Made by a program: the position numbers and the translations under genes. DNA of 64,000 nucleotides. Source: Siniperca chuatsi. Taxonomy: Eukaryota > Chordata > Actinopteri > Centrarchiformes > Sinipercidae. The DNA lies in assembly GCF_020085105.1 (NCBI RefSeq), contig NC_058044.1, forward strand, positions 24,859,206 through 24,923,205, written 5' to 3'. Shown here one piece after another: positions 39,301 through 48,554 of the stretch. How positions within the stretch are numbered: position 1 is the stretch's first letter; every line of letters begins with the position of its first letter. The notes beneath the pieces were generated by a model. The model saw only the letters and a list, made by a program, of their open reading frames with translations, made no database searches and was not told the origin of the DNA.

Positions 39301-42300
39301 GTAAACGTCACCTTCAAGGGCTCCTGTGTGGTCGGTCCCGCCATGAGAGCAGCACTCCTTCAAACTTCTCTGACAGGTGAGAAACAGCAGCTCAGTCACA
39401 CATCTGTGTCTGTCTGTCCCTCAGCCCGTCCCACTCTGATGTCTTCACTCTTTGTCGCTGTCTTCATCCTGCTGGCTCCTCACTGTCCTGGAAGGTATGT
39501 GTGTGTGCACCTCAGCTCCTGGTCTGTTCCATGTCCTGACATGGTTCTGCCAGACTCTGGCTGTGTGTATGTGTGTGTGTGTGTGTGTGCGTGCGAGCTG
39601 TATGTGTGCTGCTCACTCTCAGTGGAGGTGGTGAGAGAGATGGAGAAAGACCAACCCCTCTCGTTAAAACGGCCAATACAGAGCTGTAGCTGTGAGCCCC
39701 CCCCCCCCCCTCTCCTCGATTCCTCCCTCCTCTTCCTCTTCTCTCTTTATCTTCCTCTTTTTTATCTGCCTTGTGAACAAACCTCATCTGGCAGAAAGCA
39801 GTTGGGCTTGGCTTAGACGGGAGGGATGCTGAAACATGCCACTGGTGATCCATTGTGTTTGACAGCTGCTATACAATACCAAATTGTTCACTCATTAGGT
39901 GGGATATGTACACACACTCATATGCACCCAGTTCTGATCAGAGAAGACAAAAGAATTTAAAACAGCCCTATAGCTCACATTAATTACTTCAACTGATGAC
40001 ATGACTGTAAGTCAGCAGTATTGTCAGCTTTAATCCCCAATGTGTTTAAATTATTGTAATATATGTGCTTTTCGGTAATGCACCAGATACCAGAGTACTC
40101 ATTCATGTCACATCACTTGTATACCACTTGTACACCACTGTATATAGCATAAAATCTAAAGTTTTGCTTTTTCCTATCGCACAGAAGTACATCGAAGGGC
40201 CTCAGTGGGGAAAAATGAAAATATGCAAATACTTTCTTGCACCCTTTTATTCGCCCCAACCCTTTTCTCACAGCTGAATATAGCATCGCCTAATAGCAGA
40301 AAACAACATATGCTGCTGACTGCAGGCAAGCTGCTGCTCTGTTTATGAGTTCACCACTGTAAAGGGAGTAAAGGAAGGACCTGATGGGGGACGAGAGAGA
40401 AATGAGATCGAAGGAAGGTGGAAGAGGTTTACGTGGTTGTAACTTCTGATAGTTATAGTAGTGCCCATTAGACTGAACATACACAATGGGCAGCAATCTG
40501 CCGTATAGTATCAAAACAAGTTTAATCTGAGGTTTTTTTTGTCACACTAGCTTCTTCTTCTTCTTTCGGCTGCTCCATGTAGTGGTCGCCACAGCGGATG
40601 ATCTGTTTCCATCTCGCTGACCAACAGGGCCCCGCCCAACCTGGCATGGAAATCTGATGATCCGCATATTTGATTGGCTTTGGCTTTTTATGGCTTTTTA
40701 CGCCGGATGCCCTTTCCGATGCAACCCTCCCCATTTATCCTGGCTTGGGATGGGCAATTAGGAATACACTGGCTTGTGCATCCCCAGTGGCTGTGGAGCG
40801 ACCCAGGATTCAGTGTCTTGCCCAAGGACACTTCACCATGTGGACAGGAGGAGGTGGGGATCGAACCACCAACCTTGTGATCAGTAGTTGACATTTGTGG
40901 TTTAGAGTGAAATGTCTCGACAACTACTGGGTGGGTGGATTGCTACGAAATTTGGTTCAGACATTCATGTGTCCACAGAATGAATTGTAATAACTTTGGT
41001 GATCCTCTGACTTTTCATCTAACGCCATCATCAGGTACAAATTCTAATTCATCCAATGCTTTGGTTTCTGACCAAATACCTGCAAAAATAATGACATTCC
41101 CACGAGCCTCAGCTGTACTTTGTGTTTAGTGCTAATTAGCAAATGTTAGCATGCTTACATGCTAAACTAAGAAGGTGAACATGGCAAACATTATAGAGAG
41201 CCGAAGTGAAACAGGAACTTCCGGGTTCTGTTCCAGAAGTAAGAAAACCTCATTCAAAATCCCATTGACATTTGCAACTATGCTAATAACTCAAAATCCA
41301 GTTTTGGAACAGAGCCTTAAGCCGTAGATATACTTGCTTTTAACTATGCGTTTGCGTACGCATGATGGCTCCCACGCGTATACTGCGTCCGTTTGGCGCG
41401 TCGGTTCTGCGCGTCCTCAGAAATTAACACGTTGCGTCCGCAAGATGCACATACTCACACACTCTAGTGTAATCCTCCAGTAACACACTCAGTATATAGG
41501 TAAATATGTGAACAATTCCGTTCACGACGCAGCCGGTTGTCTACGCAAATGCATGGTTAAAAAGCAAGTACGCCTATATCTCCGGCTTAACTCAACAGTA
41601 TGTCGTGCGGCTCGCTTCATGTTTAGATAAGGACAGTAGTTTTTTGAAAAACATTATAATATCGTTGTTTAATCAATATTTATGTTTTTTTCCCCAGTAG
41701 GCTACATCACAGCAGAGCCTCTAGCGTGGCTGTAGATTCTTAGTCTTGTTACATTCAGTATATTAAATTACACAGTAATTACACTATAAAAAGATCCCAG
41801 CCTGAAGCAGTATTTTAACTTATCTGCTTTACATACTCATGATCAAACTAAGAATTTGTATCAATGAAACAACTGATGATTTGTCAGTGCAATTCCCACA
41901 GAGCATGTAGATTAAGGGTGATTTTTAATTATAAAGACTTGTGGAGCACTGTGTGGGATTCCAGAGAGATATAGGTTGCAGAGGAACAAAGTCATAGCAG
42001 TGAAACCTGCTGTGTTCGTCTGGGGCAGGTGCCCTCTGCACATCACCCTGTCTGTGAGCGAAAGACAGAGGGGACAGAAAAGTTTGGACCACTTCCCGAG
42101 AGAGGTGAATGCTCCTAAAGCTTCACATATGGGGTCAAACAGTCACACTTTCAAAGTCAAACAGGATGGGTTTTTACTGTTTGTGTTAGCTGACACAGAA
42201 CCACAGGGCAAATTTTAGCTGAGTAAAAACATGAACAAGATCCTCAACTAACGGTCAGTGGCGGTCATGCCAGGAAACTGTTGACATAAACAATTCACCA

Positions 42301-45300
42301 ACAGCACAGTCACCACCATGATGCAACACTGAATACTAATGTATGAAGTGCCTATCAGTCCATTTTCTTTTCCGTTATGTTGAACAGCTGTAAGAGTTCT
42401 TTTGATCTGTACACTTTTCAAGGCGCTCTTTGCAGGAGAAAAGTTCAGAGGTCACAGCAGCCATTACAAGTTTATTCCTACTCCCTCCCGGCTCTCTGTA
42501 CAGGACATCATTATCTCGTAATGTACGGCACAGTTCTCCAACACAAGGGACCAATTATAAATAGTCCTCATCTTTAAGAGCCACACTGCAAGGCACATTC
42601 AGACATTTTGCACACAAATGAGCAAATCATAATCCCATGGGCCTACACCGGTAAAGGCTTTTATGCACAGTGTGTGTGTGTGTGTGTGTGTCACAAATAT
42701 GGTGTTGAAAGAACCTATAGACTACATGACTACATTTGGTCAGTTATTACTTTTTTAAATGCAAGAATGGGAAATGGATCCCTTGGTTTTTCCTCTATCA
42801 TGTCTTTGCCATTTTAGTAAGTTTTGATTATGCTGTTTCAACAGCATTTCAATGACACTATCTCAGTATGTAGTTAGGTCCTACTTCATGATGAAATATA
42901 GTCATTGAAATGCCATGAAAACCGTTATATGTAACCGAGACATCCACAAAACGTTCACTTTTTTAACAAATTTAACCTTTGATTTTGACCTGCAAATCAC
43001 CTAACCTGTCCTTATAGGCATACATTTATAATCATTTAAAATGACATTTTGTTGCTATTTAGTTACGCAAGAATTATGTCCCCCCCATCCAAACACACCC
43101 TATGAGTGCCTATGAAGGACGCCTCAATGTTGGTGTTTCACCTTCACACCAAAGCTCAACAGCAGGTTTCCATGCGTGCACAGGACGCAGTGTTTTTTTT
43201 AATGTTGCCATGGCGTCATACTCAGGGAGATATGTGCTGAGTGAAGGCTGACTGGGCGCGACGCCACAGGAGACAGCTGGGCCACATGCCAAAGGGACTG
43301 TGGATGGGGTGCAGATAGGGATCCAGCAGTGAAAAAAATGATCCTGTTAGGTTGTCTTGTTCAGAAAGCTCCATAAGTGAGTGTCTGTCCACAGTGGAGC
43401 ACTGGAGCTAGTTCCGCCTCTACAACAGGCCACATGGTTAAAATAGAGAGGAGGAATGAATTGTTTAATTGATCATTTGATAATGGATTTTTTTTTTTCA
43501 TGACTATGCACTTTCTGGATGGAAAAAACCCCAAGAATAAACAACTAGAAAACACTCAGTGATGGAAATTATTGACAGTCTGACACCTTTTTCTTTCCTG
43601 CTTTTAATTTGTATATGTAACAGGAAACAAAAGGAGGGATAAAATGAGGGGTTTGTACGTTTATATGCTGTTAAAAGTTATGTGGAGGAATGTGGATTAT
43701 GTTTGTTGGAAAAATGTATAATAAAAAGATAATTTAAAAAAAGAAAGAAAGAAAAGGAGGCTGCACCTCTAATGTGTTGGTTGGATCACAGCTAATGTTT
43801 TTTTTTTTGGGAAAATCCCTCGATCATGAATCCTATCTGGGAAGATTGGGACTTTGTACACAGATGAATTGTGCGCAAGTTTAAAATTAGTCAGATTTAG
43901 TAAGTTATGATCATTTCAATTTATCATGTTTAGGTAAAATACATCTATCTGATGAAGAGCCAATATGGGATCGAAACATTGCACTCTTTCTAAATGTAAT
44001 AAAGAAACATATTTTAAGGGAGTATTCTACAGTGTTGCGAGTCCTTGCGAGTATCTACAATTTTCTGGGACTCAGCACCGGGACATGAAGATGTGCGTGC
44101 GTTTTGCACACTGACGTTTAGGGAAAATGCAATCAAATTTTGCATTTGTCATCACAGTTTAATTGTAATTGCCCTGTGCATTTAGGAGTTAAGACAATTC
44201 ATGTCAAACAGGCTACAAGGACAGGAACTTGCCAACTATCTATGAGAAAACCGTAAGGCAAAGCATGCCAAAAATAAATTTAAGAACTTTTTCAGGCTCA
44301 TTCATATATTTCATATACCAAATTGATGAATATTGGATAAAATGTGTAGGATGTTAAATAATCCCTGCAAAAACTTCTAATTCAAAATGGTGGACAGTCC
44401 TTTTGGGCAGAAATATGTGAGAACTACTTTTTTGTTCATAGAATGTAGCTTATCCGCTGTTCATGATTTATAAGCAACATAAAGTGCTTTATGAATGACA
44501 AGGTGGTACTACCTGCACCAAAAACTAGTCGATTCTTCCTTTACAGATGGCCTAACTTTCCACCAAATCTTATCTGTCAAGTTGGTTTTGAGATATCCTG
44601 CTAAATAATGCAAAGAGAAAACTACTCATGTGAACAGTCATTGATAAAAATGCATAAAAAGGCTACAGATTTAGGCAACTTGTTTCAAGTGGATGCACTT
44701 ATCCTGAGGCAGCTCTGGTGCCGCCACTTCTTTTTTGTCTTCTTTTTTTTTTTAAATCAGCTCGTTCAACACAAAGAAAAGCAGCAAAGCTAGAACCAGC
44801 AAATGTTTGGCATTTTTGCTCGAAAAATGGATTTAAGGAATAATTGATTATAAAAATTGTTGCCAATTTATTTTCGGTTGATCGGCTAATTGATTAAATG
44901 GCTGATCATTTCAGCTCTGCCCTGTTTGAGCTTTTGTGTGCAGAAGAGTCCCCAGCTCATGAAAATGATTTATCTGTAATTTTGATCATTTACATACATA
45001 GAAGACTGCTCCACTGTTAAAATGCAGGCTTCCAAAGAATATGCTTTAAGTAAAAATGAAGGTTTACAATGCTAAAACACATTGACACTCAGACATGAAA
45101 ATAAATAAATATCTAGAAGTTCTGTTAGTTAAGATTGTATGATCTTTGGTGTGGGTCTTTTTTGTGTTTGTACGTGTGTACTAGGTGTGTGGCAGCAGTA
45201 AAGAAAGTGGCAATCAATTCTTATTGGAGGCAACAGCTCAACTGCACACAAGCTGATGCACCACAAGCATGCAGAATGAATGGGTTTCTATGGATGAAAC

Positions 45301-45731
45301 TAATGCCTCTCCTGGGCTCACGGGATGCTATATTGCATACTGGACAATGTGGCTGGTGAATAAATTCCTCTGAATATATTTTTTACACACTTGAGATACA
45401 TCTGGATATACTTAAAATATTTAATTTCAGATAATTCAAGCTAGTGGCTGACTTTGTTGTCACATGCCCCTCTTAAATTTAAGTTTTAACTTCACCTCTT
45501 CACCTTCCAAAAGGCAGATATACAGTTCAATAAATGGCATGATGTTTGAGAAGTACTTGACACTTATCTCACCTGTTCCAGCTTGTCTCTGCGTCGGAGA
45601 AAGATGGATGCAGAGTAGCCCTGCTGCTGGACAGCACTGTAGCTGCTGCTTTTCATTTGGGACACACAGGGCAGGGGTGCTGTGGGAGCCTCCTCTTGCC
45701 CCATCGACCTTGGATCATCTGACAGTTCCAT
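30369..45731 (-). CDS. pld5: Inactive phospholipase D5 (PLD5), membrane pseudoenzyme
   Basis: Ten coding exons: 45573-45731, 36804-36940, 36077-36260, 35729-35837, 35059-35186, 33391-33588, 32533-32684, 32148-32313, 31914-32004, 30369-30628. All phases agree, giving 527 aa (human PLD5 about 536). The start is ATG 45729-45731; the same frame runs 13 codons further to an acceptor-like CATCAG, so an additional 5' exon cannot be excluded. The cytosolic N-terminus ends SASIFLRRRDKLEQ. A transmembrane segment, CIAIFALLCCFAVLVALIF, at about 58-76 makes it a type II membrane protein like PLD3/PLD4. Two PLD domains follow. HKD1 reads H214-S-S216-F-W-I-V-D221, so the catalytic Lys is Ser. HKD2 reads H429-N-K431-Y-M-V-T-D436 and is intact. 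Residue-level matches such as YNCSCLALDLHRVF and PLTFNF favour PLD5 over PLD3/PLD4. The adjacent cep170 gene agrees with the human PLD5-CEP170 neighbourhood. The intron 36941-45572 is 8.6 kb and repeat-rich. Stop TGA at 30369-30371. Confidence 0.9.
30795..31745. repeat. Foldback interspersed repeat (family B), about 950 bp
   Basis: Lies in the last pld5 intron. Two long inverted arms of about 170-190 bp (about 30795-30965 and 31560-31745) share AAATATGAAGCTACAGCCAG, GAGATG/GAGACA, TTAGCTTAGC and TTAGATGAGAAGATT in opposite orientation. The centre includes GGACTATTTCTTGGCCGGGC. I recognise this as a common fish interspersed repeat but cannot name its superfamily. Confidence 0.65.
33815..34375 (-). 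repeat. Dispersed repeat family A, reverse copy
   Basis: Reverse-orientation copy in a pld5 intron. It contains TTAGCATGCTAACATGCTGA, CCTCATGGTGGTGCTAGAGG and AATCCATCCAATCATTGTTG (complement of the family core), and ends with a CCGACCGACCGACAGACC tract. Confidence 0.6.
36941..38289 (-). other. Large pld5 intron, proximal part
   Basis: Unique-looking AT-rich intron sequence between the transmembrane exon and the first repeat cluster. I see no exon with splice signals and homology in it. Confidence 0.5.
38290..39080. repeat. Dispersed repeat family D, three tandem diverged units
   Basis: Three head-to-tail units of about 250 bp (near 38290-38600, 38600-38850 and 38850-39080). Each carries ATTAGCTGGTTCCAGCTTC (or a close variant), TTTATAT, a TTGAA word and GCTGTGAGAAATTGGGATAG in order. 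It opens and closes with ATTAAT/ATTGATTATT-type sequence. Other family members are at 44750-44930 and 62000-62420. Known to me as a widespread fish element, family name uncertain. Confidence 0.6.
39312..39344 (-). CDS. pld5: Candidate alternative first coding exon of pld5
   Basis: Inside the large first intron, the minus strand has CTCATGG (good start context) opening MAGPTTQEPLK, which ends exactly at AAG|GTGACG. The exon would be 33 nt and phase 0, joining in frame to the transmembrane exon at 36940 (TQQKCIAIF). This would replace the 53-residue cytosolic segment by 11 residues. Short-N-terminus PLD5 isoforms are known in mammals, as I recall. A pyrimidine/purine-biased tract lies about 350-450 bases upstream. 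Supported only by start context, donor and phase. Confidence 0.3.
39562..39590. repeat. (GT)n microsatellite, imperfect
   Basis: GT units with one TAT interruption, in the pld5 intron about 220-250 bases from the candidate alternative first exon. Confidence 0.85.
39692..39790. repeat. Poly-C and pyrimidine-rich tract
   Basis: A run of about 14 C residues, then about 80 bases of nearly pure C/T (CTCCTC, CTTCCTC, TCTCTTT words). The purine-rich complement lies 5' of the candidate pld5 alternative exon on the minus strand. Confidence 0.8.
40540..40890. repeat. SINE/MITE-like fish repeat (family E)
   Basis: CTTCTTCTTCTTTCGGCTGC, ATGTAGTGGTCGCCACAGCG, CGCCGGATGCCCTTTCCGAT and GATCGAACCACCAACCTTGT in order. 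This combination is a frequent interspersed repeat in teleost genomes. Open frames on either strand here are derived from the repeat. Confidence 0.6.
40895..41190 (+). repeat. Dispersed repeat family A, partial copy
   Basis: AGTGAAATGTCTCGACAACT, AAATTTGGTTCAGACATTCA, CCATCATCAGGTACAAATTC and TTTAGTGCTAATTAGCAAAT in the family order, in the large pld5 intron. Confidence 0.6.
41321..41586. mobile_element. TTAA-flanked MITE with about 45-bp terminal inverted repeats
   Basis: TTAA at 41317-41320 and 41587-41590 flank a 266-bp segment. Left end GCCGTAGATATACTTGCTTT and right end (reverse complement) GCCGGAGATATAGGCGTACT are similar, and the similarity runs on through GCTTTTTAAC and GCGTTTGCGTA/GCATTTGCGTA. 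The interior is CpG-rich, unlike the surrounding AT-rich intron. No coding capacity. Confidence 0.6.
42670..42691. repeat. (GT)11 microsatellite
   Basis: Uninterrupted GT units in the large pld5 intron. Confidence 0.9.
44750..44930. repeat. Dispersed repeat family D, fragment
   Basis: AGAACCAGCAAATGTTTGGC, AATTGATTATAAAAATTGTT and AATTGATTAAATGGCTGATC followed by ATTTCAGCTCTG, the end of the family, in the large pld5 intron. Confidence 0.55.
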
Positions 45732-46336
45732 TGATGACCTGTGAGCTGCTGCCTGCTGGGGCACAGACAGCCTGATGTACACACACACACACACACTCAC
45801 AGCCAAGCACACATAGAGATGCTGTCACTCCCGTTGTCCCTCTTTTCTTTTCTATCTATCATTCAGTAGCTGAATCAGCCACCATTGCTCTCTGTGCCGT
45901 CTGAGCTACAGTATGCACCCTGCCTGTTTGTGGCCAGAGCACCAATGCCTCCTCACACTCCCACACACTTGTTGGGGAGTGTGTGTGTGTGTGTGTATGT
46001 GTGTATGTAGTACAGTCTCCCAGGCGGTATGGGAGAGGCAGACGATGGGGCGGAGGTGCAACAGGAGCTGCAGCACTGGGCAACACACAGAGCAGCAGAC
46101 AGAGAAGGAGAGTAATCTGATTGAGAAACGTGTGAGGAGACTATCAGACATGAAGACACGTACACACTCTCTCACACACACTCACTCTACTGTATGAAAT
46201 CTAATTTCTCCCATTTGCACTGCACATACAGAATACAGATACTAGCAGAGACAGAATGTCCTGAAGTACTGTAGCCTCTCCTTAAGAAACCTTTGGCACA
46301 GGTCGAGAAAGACACCATATGCCTGCTGTAAAAGGG

Positions 46337-46337
<1 letters not shown>

Positions 46338-46385
<48 letters not shown>

Positions 46386-46393
46386 CACACACA
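46338..46393. repeat. (CA)n microsatellite, one interruption
   Basis: AC dinucleotides over about 56 bases with a single GC interruption at 46379-46380. Confidence 0.93.
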
Positions 46394-46614
46394 AACAAGA
46401 TGACTGAATATTTTTATAGCCAGCACAATTTATGTTGTGGATACAAAAAGGTGCTGGTGTAAGAAAAATTGACTTTGCACTGATCTAATTCAAAACACAA
46501 ATCCCCCTGTGGCCACTGTGTCAATACTAGCATAGCTACTGTAAGTAGTCTTTTAGATTAATTAATTCAGTCCTTGTGGAGCATTTTAAAATGAGACCTC
46601 CATAGCTGTCATTA

Positions 46615-47970
46615 TTTTTAAAGCAATAGTTCACCATATTGGGAAATGCACTTATTTGCTTTCTTACTGAGAGTTACATGAGAATATTTATACCACGCTC
46701 ATGTTTTTTTCATAACTGTCCAGTAAAGGCTATAGTCAGCAGCTGGTTACCTTATATTAGCTGAAAAATTGGAAACGGGGAAACAGCTAGTCCGGCTCTT
46801 ATCACGGTAACAAAATCTGTACACCAACACCTTAAAGGTTCCCTGTGGAGTTTTTGACCTCTAGTAGCACTATGGAGCTGTTTTTCTATGAATGGGCCCC
46901 CGTTTTGTTTATCTTGTGCACGTGTGCGTCATCGTGTGCATGCATGAGACAAACAAAATGGGGGTGTTTTCCTGCCAATGGCTTCACACTATTACACTGA
47001 TCTACAGGTGGTGGTAATGCACCAAGAAATGCAGCAACATGCCAGCAAAGAAGAAGACTGCAAGCTAGTAATACAATGCAAACAATGCAATTCAAACTTT
47101 TAAGAAAAATTGCTTTGCAAGTGTTTTATGAGGAAGGAAATGCATTCACCACATGTGTTAGACCTCAAAGATACACACAGTGCATTTTGGTGAGTAACAC
47201 TGAATGTAAACATAACTTTAGTTTGTTCACAAGAGAACTCCAAATAGCACCTTTAAGGGCTGGGTTATACTTAAAAAGAATTAGTTTGTACGATGTCATC
47301 AAATCAAATGTGTTTAAAGTTGTCCCTAACAGCCACACTGGAAGGTGAAGTGAAAAGCTGGTTATCATAGAGAGAGGGGAGATAATTGTTAAATATGGGG
47401 ATAACGCCACACATTTTTTACAGTCTCTCTTGGAAGGCATTCTAGTGTTGCACTCGGTTTTTCACGTGAAAAGTGAACGAAATAGTTGTATTAAGAATGA
47501 AAAAAGAGAGCTTGGCAGTTCAAACCCTGCCTCCTTTCTCACCTTTGCACAGCTGGCCAGTCACAGCATGAACATTGGCCATCCGACAAGCAGTTCTGAC
47601 GAAGCATACTGGCTGCTCTAGTCTCTGCTGGTTGCCTGGCAACCTCATGGTGAAGACAAGACCAGCCAAGAAAAGTCCGGCATATAACCCCTGTAAAACT
47701 GCGACCTGTTGTTTGTCCACTTTTGTTTTTGTACAGAAACGAGATATAACGTGTGAAGTGGTGTGCTTTAGAGGTGCTAGTCAGATTTTGTTACCTTCAG
47801 ACAGAGCAAGGCTAGCTGTTTGCCCCTGTTCCCAGTCTTTATGCTAAGTTAGGCTAACCGCTGCTAACCGCTGCTGGCTGCAGTCAATCTGAGTGGTACC
47901 ACTCAGATTGATACCTGAGTGGCAGCAATCATCTCGCATATTTACCAAAATGCTGAACTATTGCTTTAAC
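46615..47970. repeat. Second foldback repeat (family B) with nested insertion
   Basis: Left end AAGCAATAGTTCACCATATT and right end ATGCTGAACTATTGCTTTAA are inverted. Internal words GGAAACAGCTAGTCCGGCTC and TTATGCTAAGTTAGGCTAAC mirror the copy at 30795-31745. It is longer because a TTAA-flanked MITE (46836-47253) lies inside it. It also contains a 15-bp palindrome GGTTGCCTGGCAACC at 47630-47644 and a 28-bp perfect palindrome at 47884-47911. Confidence 0.6.
46836..47253. mobile_element. TTAA-flanked MITE nested in a foldback repeat
   Basis: TTAA at 46832-46835 and again at 47254-47257 flank a segment opening AGGTTCCCTGTGGAG and closing AATAGCACCT, so the two termini are short imperfect inverted repeats (AGGTNC). 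It has no open frame of note, so it is non-autonomous. TTAA duplications suggest piggyBac-type mobilisation; the superfamily is inferred from the target site only. Confidence 0.45.
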
Positions 47971-48516
47971 ATTATCTCTTTTTTTTTTACATTGAGGTTG
48001 CTAATCTTTCAGCTTTTCAACAGTAAAGGTCAATCGTTACTTTTGATGGACTATACATACCTAACTGTGTTTGTGCATTACTTCTGCACCACCCTATAGT
48101 GGATTTGAACACTGAATTTGTTGCCAAAGCATTGTTTACCTTTTTCCAATTGTTCTCCTCATGTTGTTCTCCTCCTCAATGCCCATAAGCAATGATGGTC
48201 CACCAATGAGGAGATGCAGAACATGTAAATGCCTCCAGAATCCTGCACACACACAGCGTAGCATCATACATCTTATTCACTCTGAGGCCGCATAGGTGCT
48301 AAATCATCAGTGGCAGTTCAAATTACACCGAATAGCACATAGGGGACATCATCTGGCAAATATTTTATATTCATACTAATTTTTTATTTGCCTACATGTG
48401 CAAATGAACACATAAACCTTTTTTATTTTAAGGAGGTCCAGACTGACACCTCAGAGCCAAAAAAGCAGTGATATGAATATTTTATTTATATTCAATAAAT
48501 GCAGGGAACCTGAAAA

Positions 48517-48554
48517 CTAAGTGGGAACAATTCAGCCAAACTGTTCCCACTTAG
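48517..48554. repeat. Perfect 13-bp hairpin
   Basis: CTAAGTGGGAACA at 48517-48529 is followed, after a 12-base loop, by its exact reverse complement TGTTCCCACTTAG at 48542-48554. It sits in the pld5-cep170 intergenic region. It could be the remnant of a small inverted-repeat element. Confidence 0.6.

Larger units (their letters stand above)
41591..45572 (-). other. Large pld5 intron, distal part
   Basis: Mostly AT-rich unique sequence with a GT microsatellite and a family D fragment. A stretch near 43940-44000 (CTGATGAAGAGCCAATATGG, GATCGAAACATTGC, then AATAAAG) resembles the 3' tail of fish retrotransposon-derived repeats. This is weak and not listed separately. No other exon recognised. 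Confidence 0.4.

Noticed and set aside
39292-39816. 174-codon plus-strand open frame with a hydrophobic stretch
   Set aside because: It runs through a GT microsatellite and the poly-C tract, has low-complexity content, and lies in a pld5 intron. The only part I consider potentially real is the short minus-strand exon at 39312-39344.
40670-40894. Overlapping open frames on both strands near 40.7-40.9 kb
   Set aside because: They coincide with a common fish interspersed repeat (family E) and are repeat-derived.
30369-45731. Assignment as pld4 or pld3
   Set aside because: PLD3 and PLD4 keep Lys in HKD1 (H-x-K). This protein has H-S-S and shares PLD5-type words such as SFWIVD, YNCSCL and PLTFNF, plus the PLD5-CEP170 neighbourhood.
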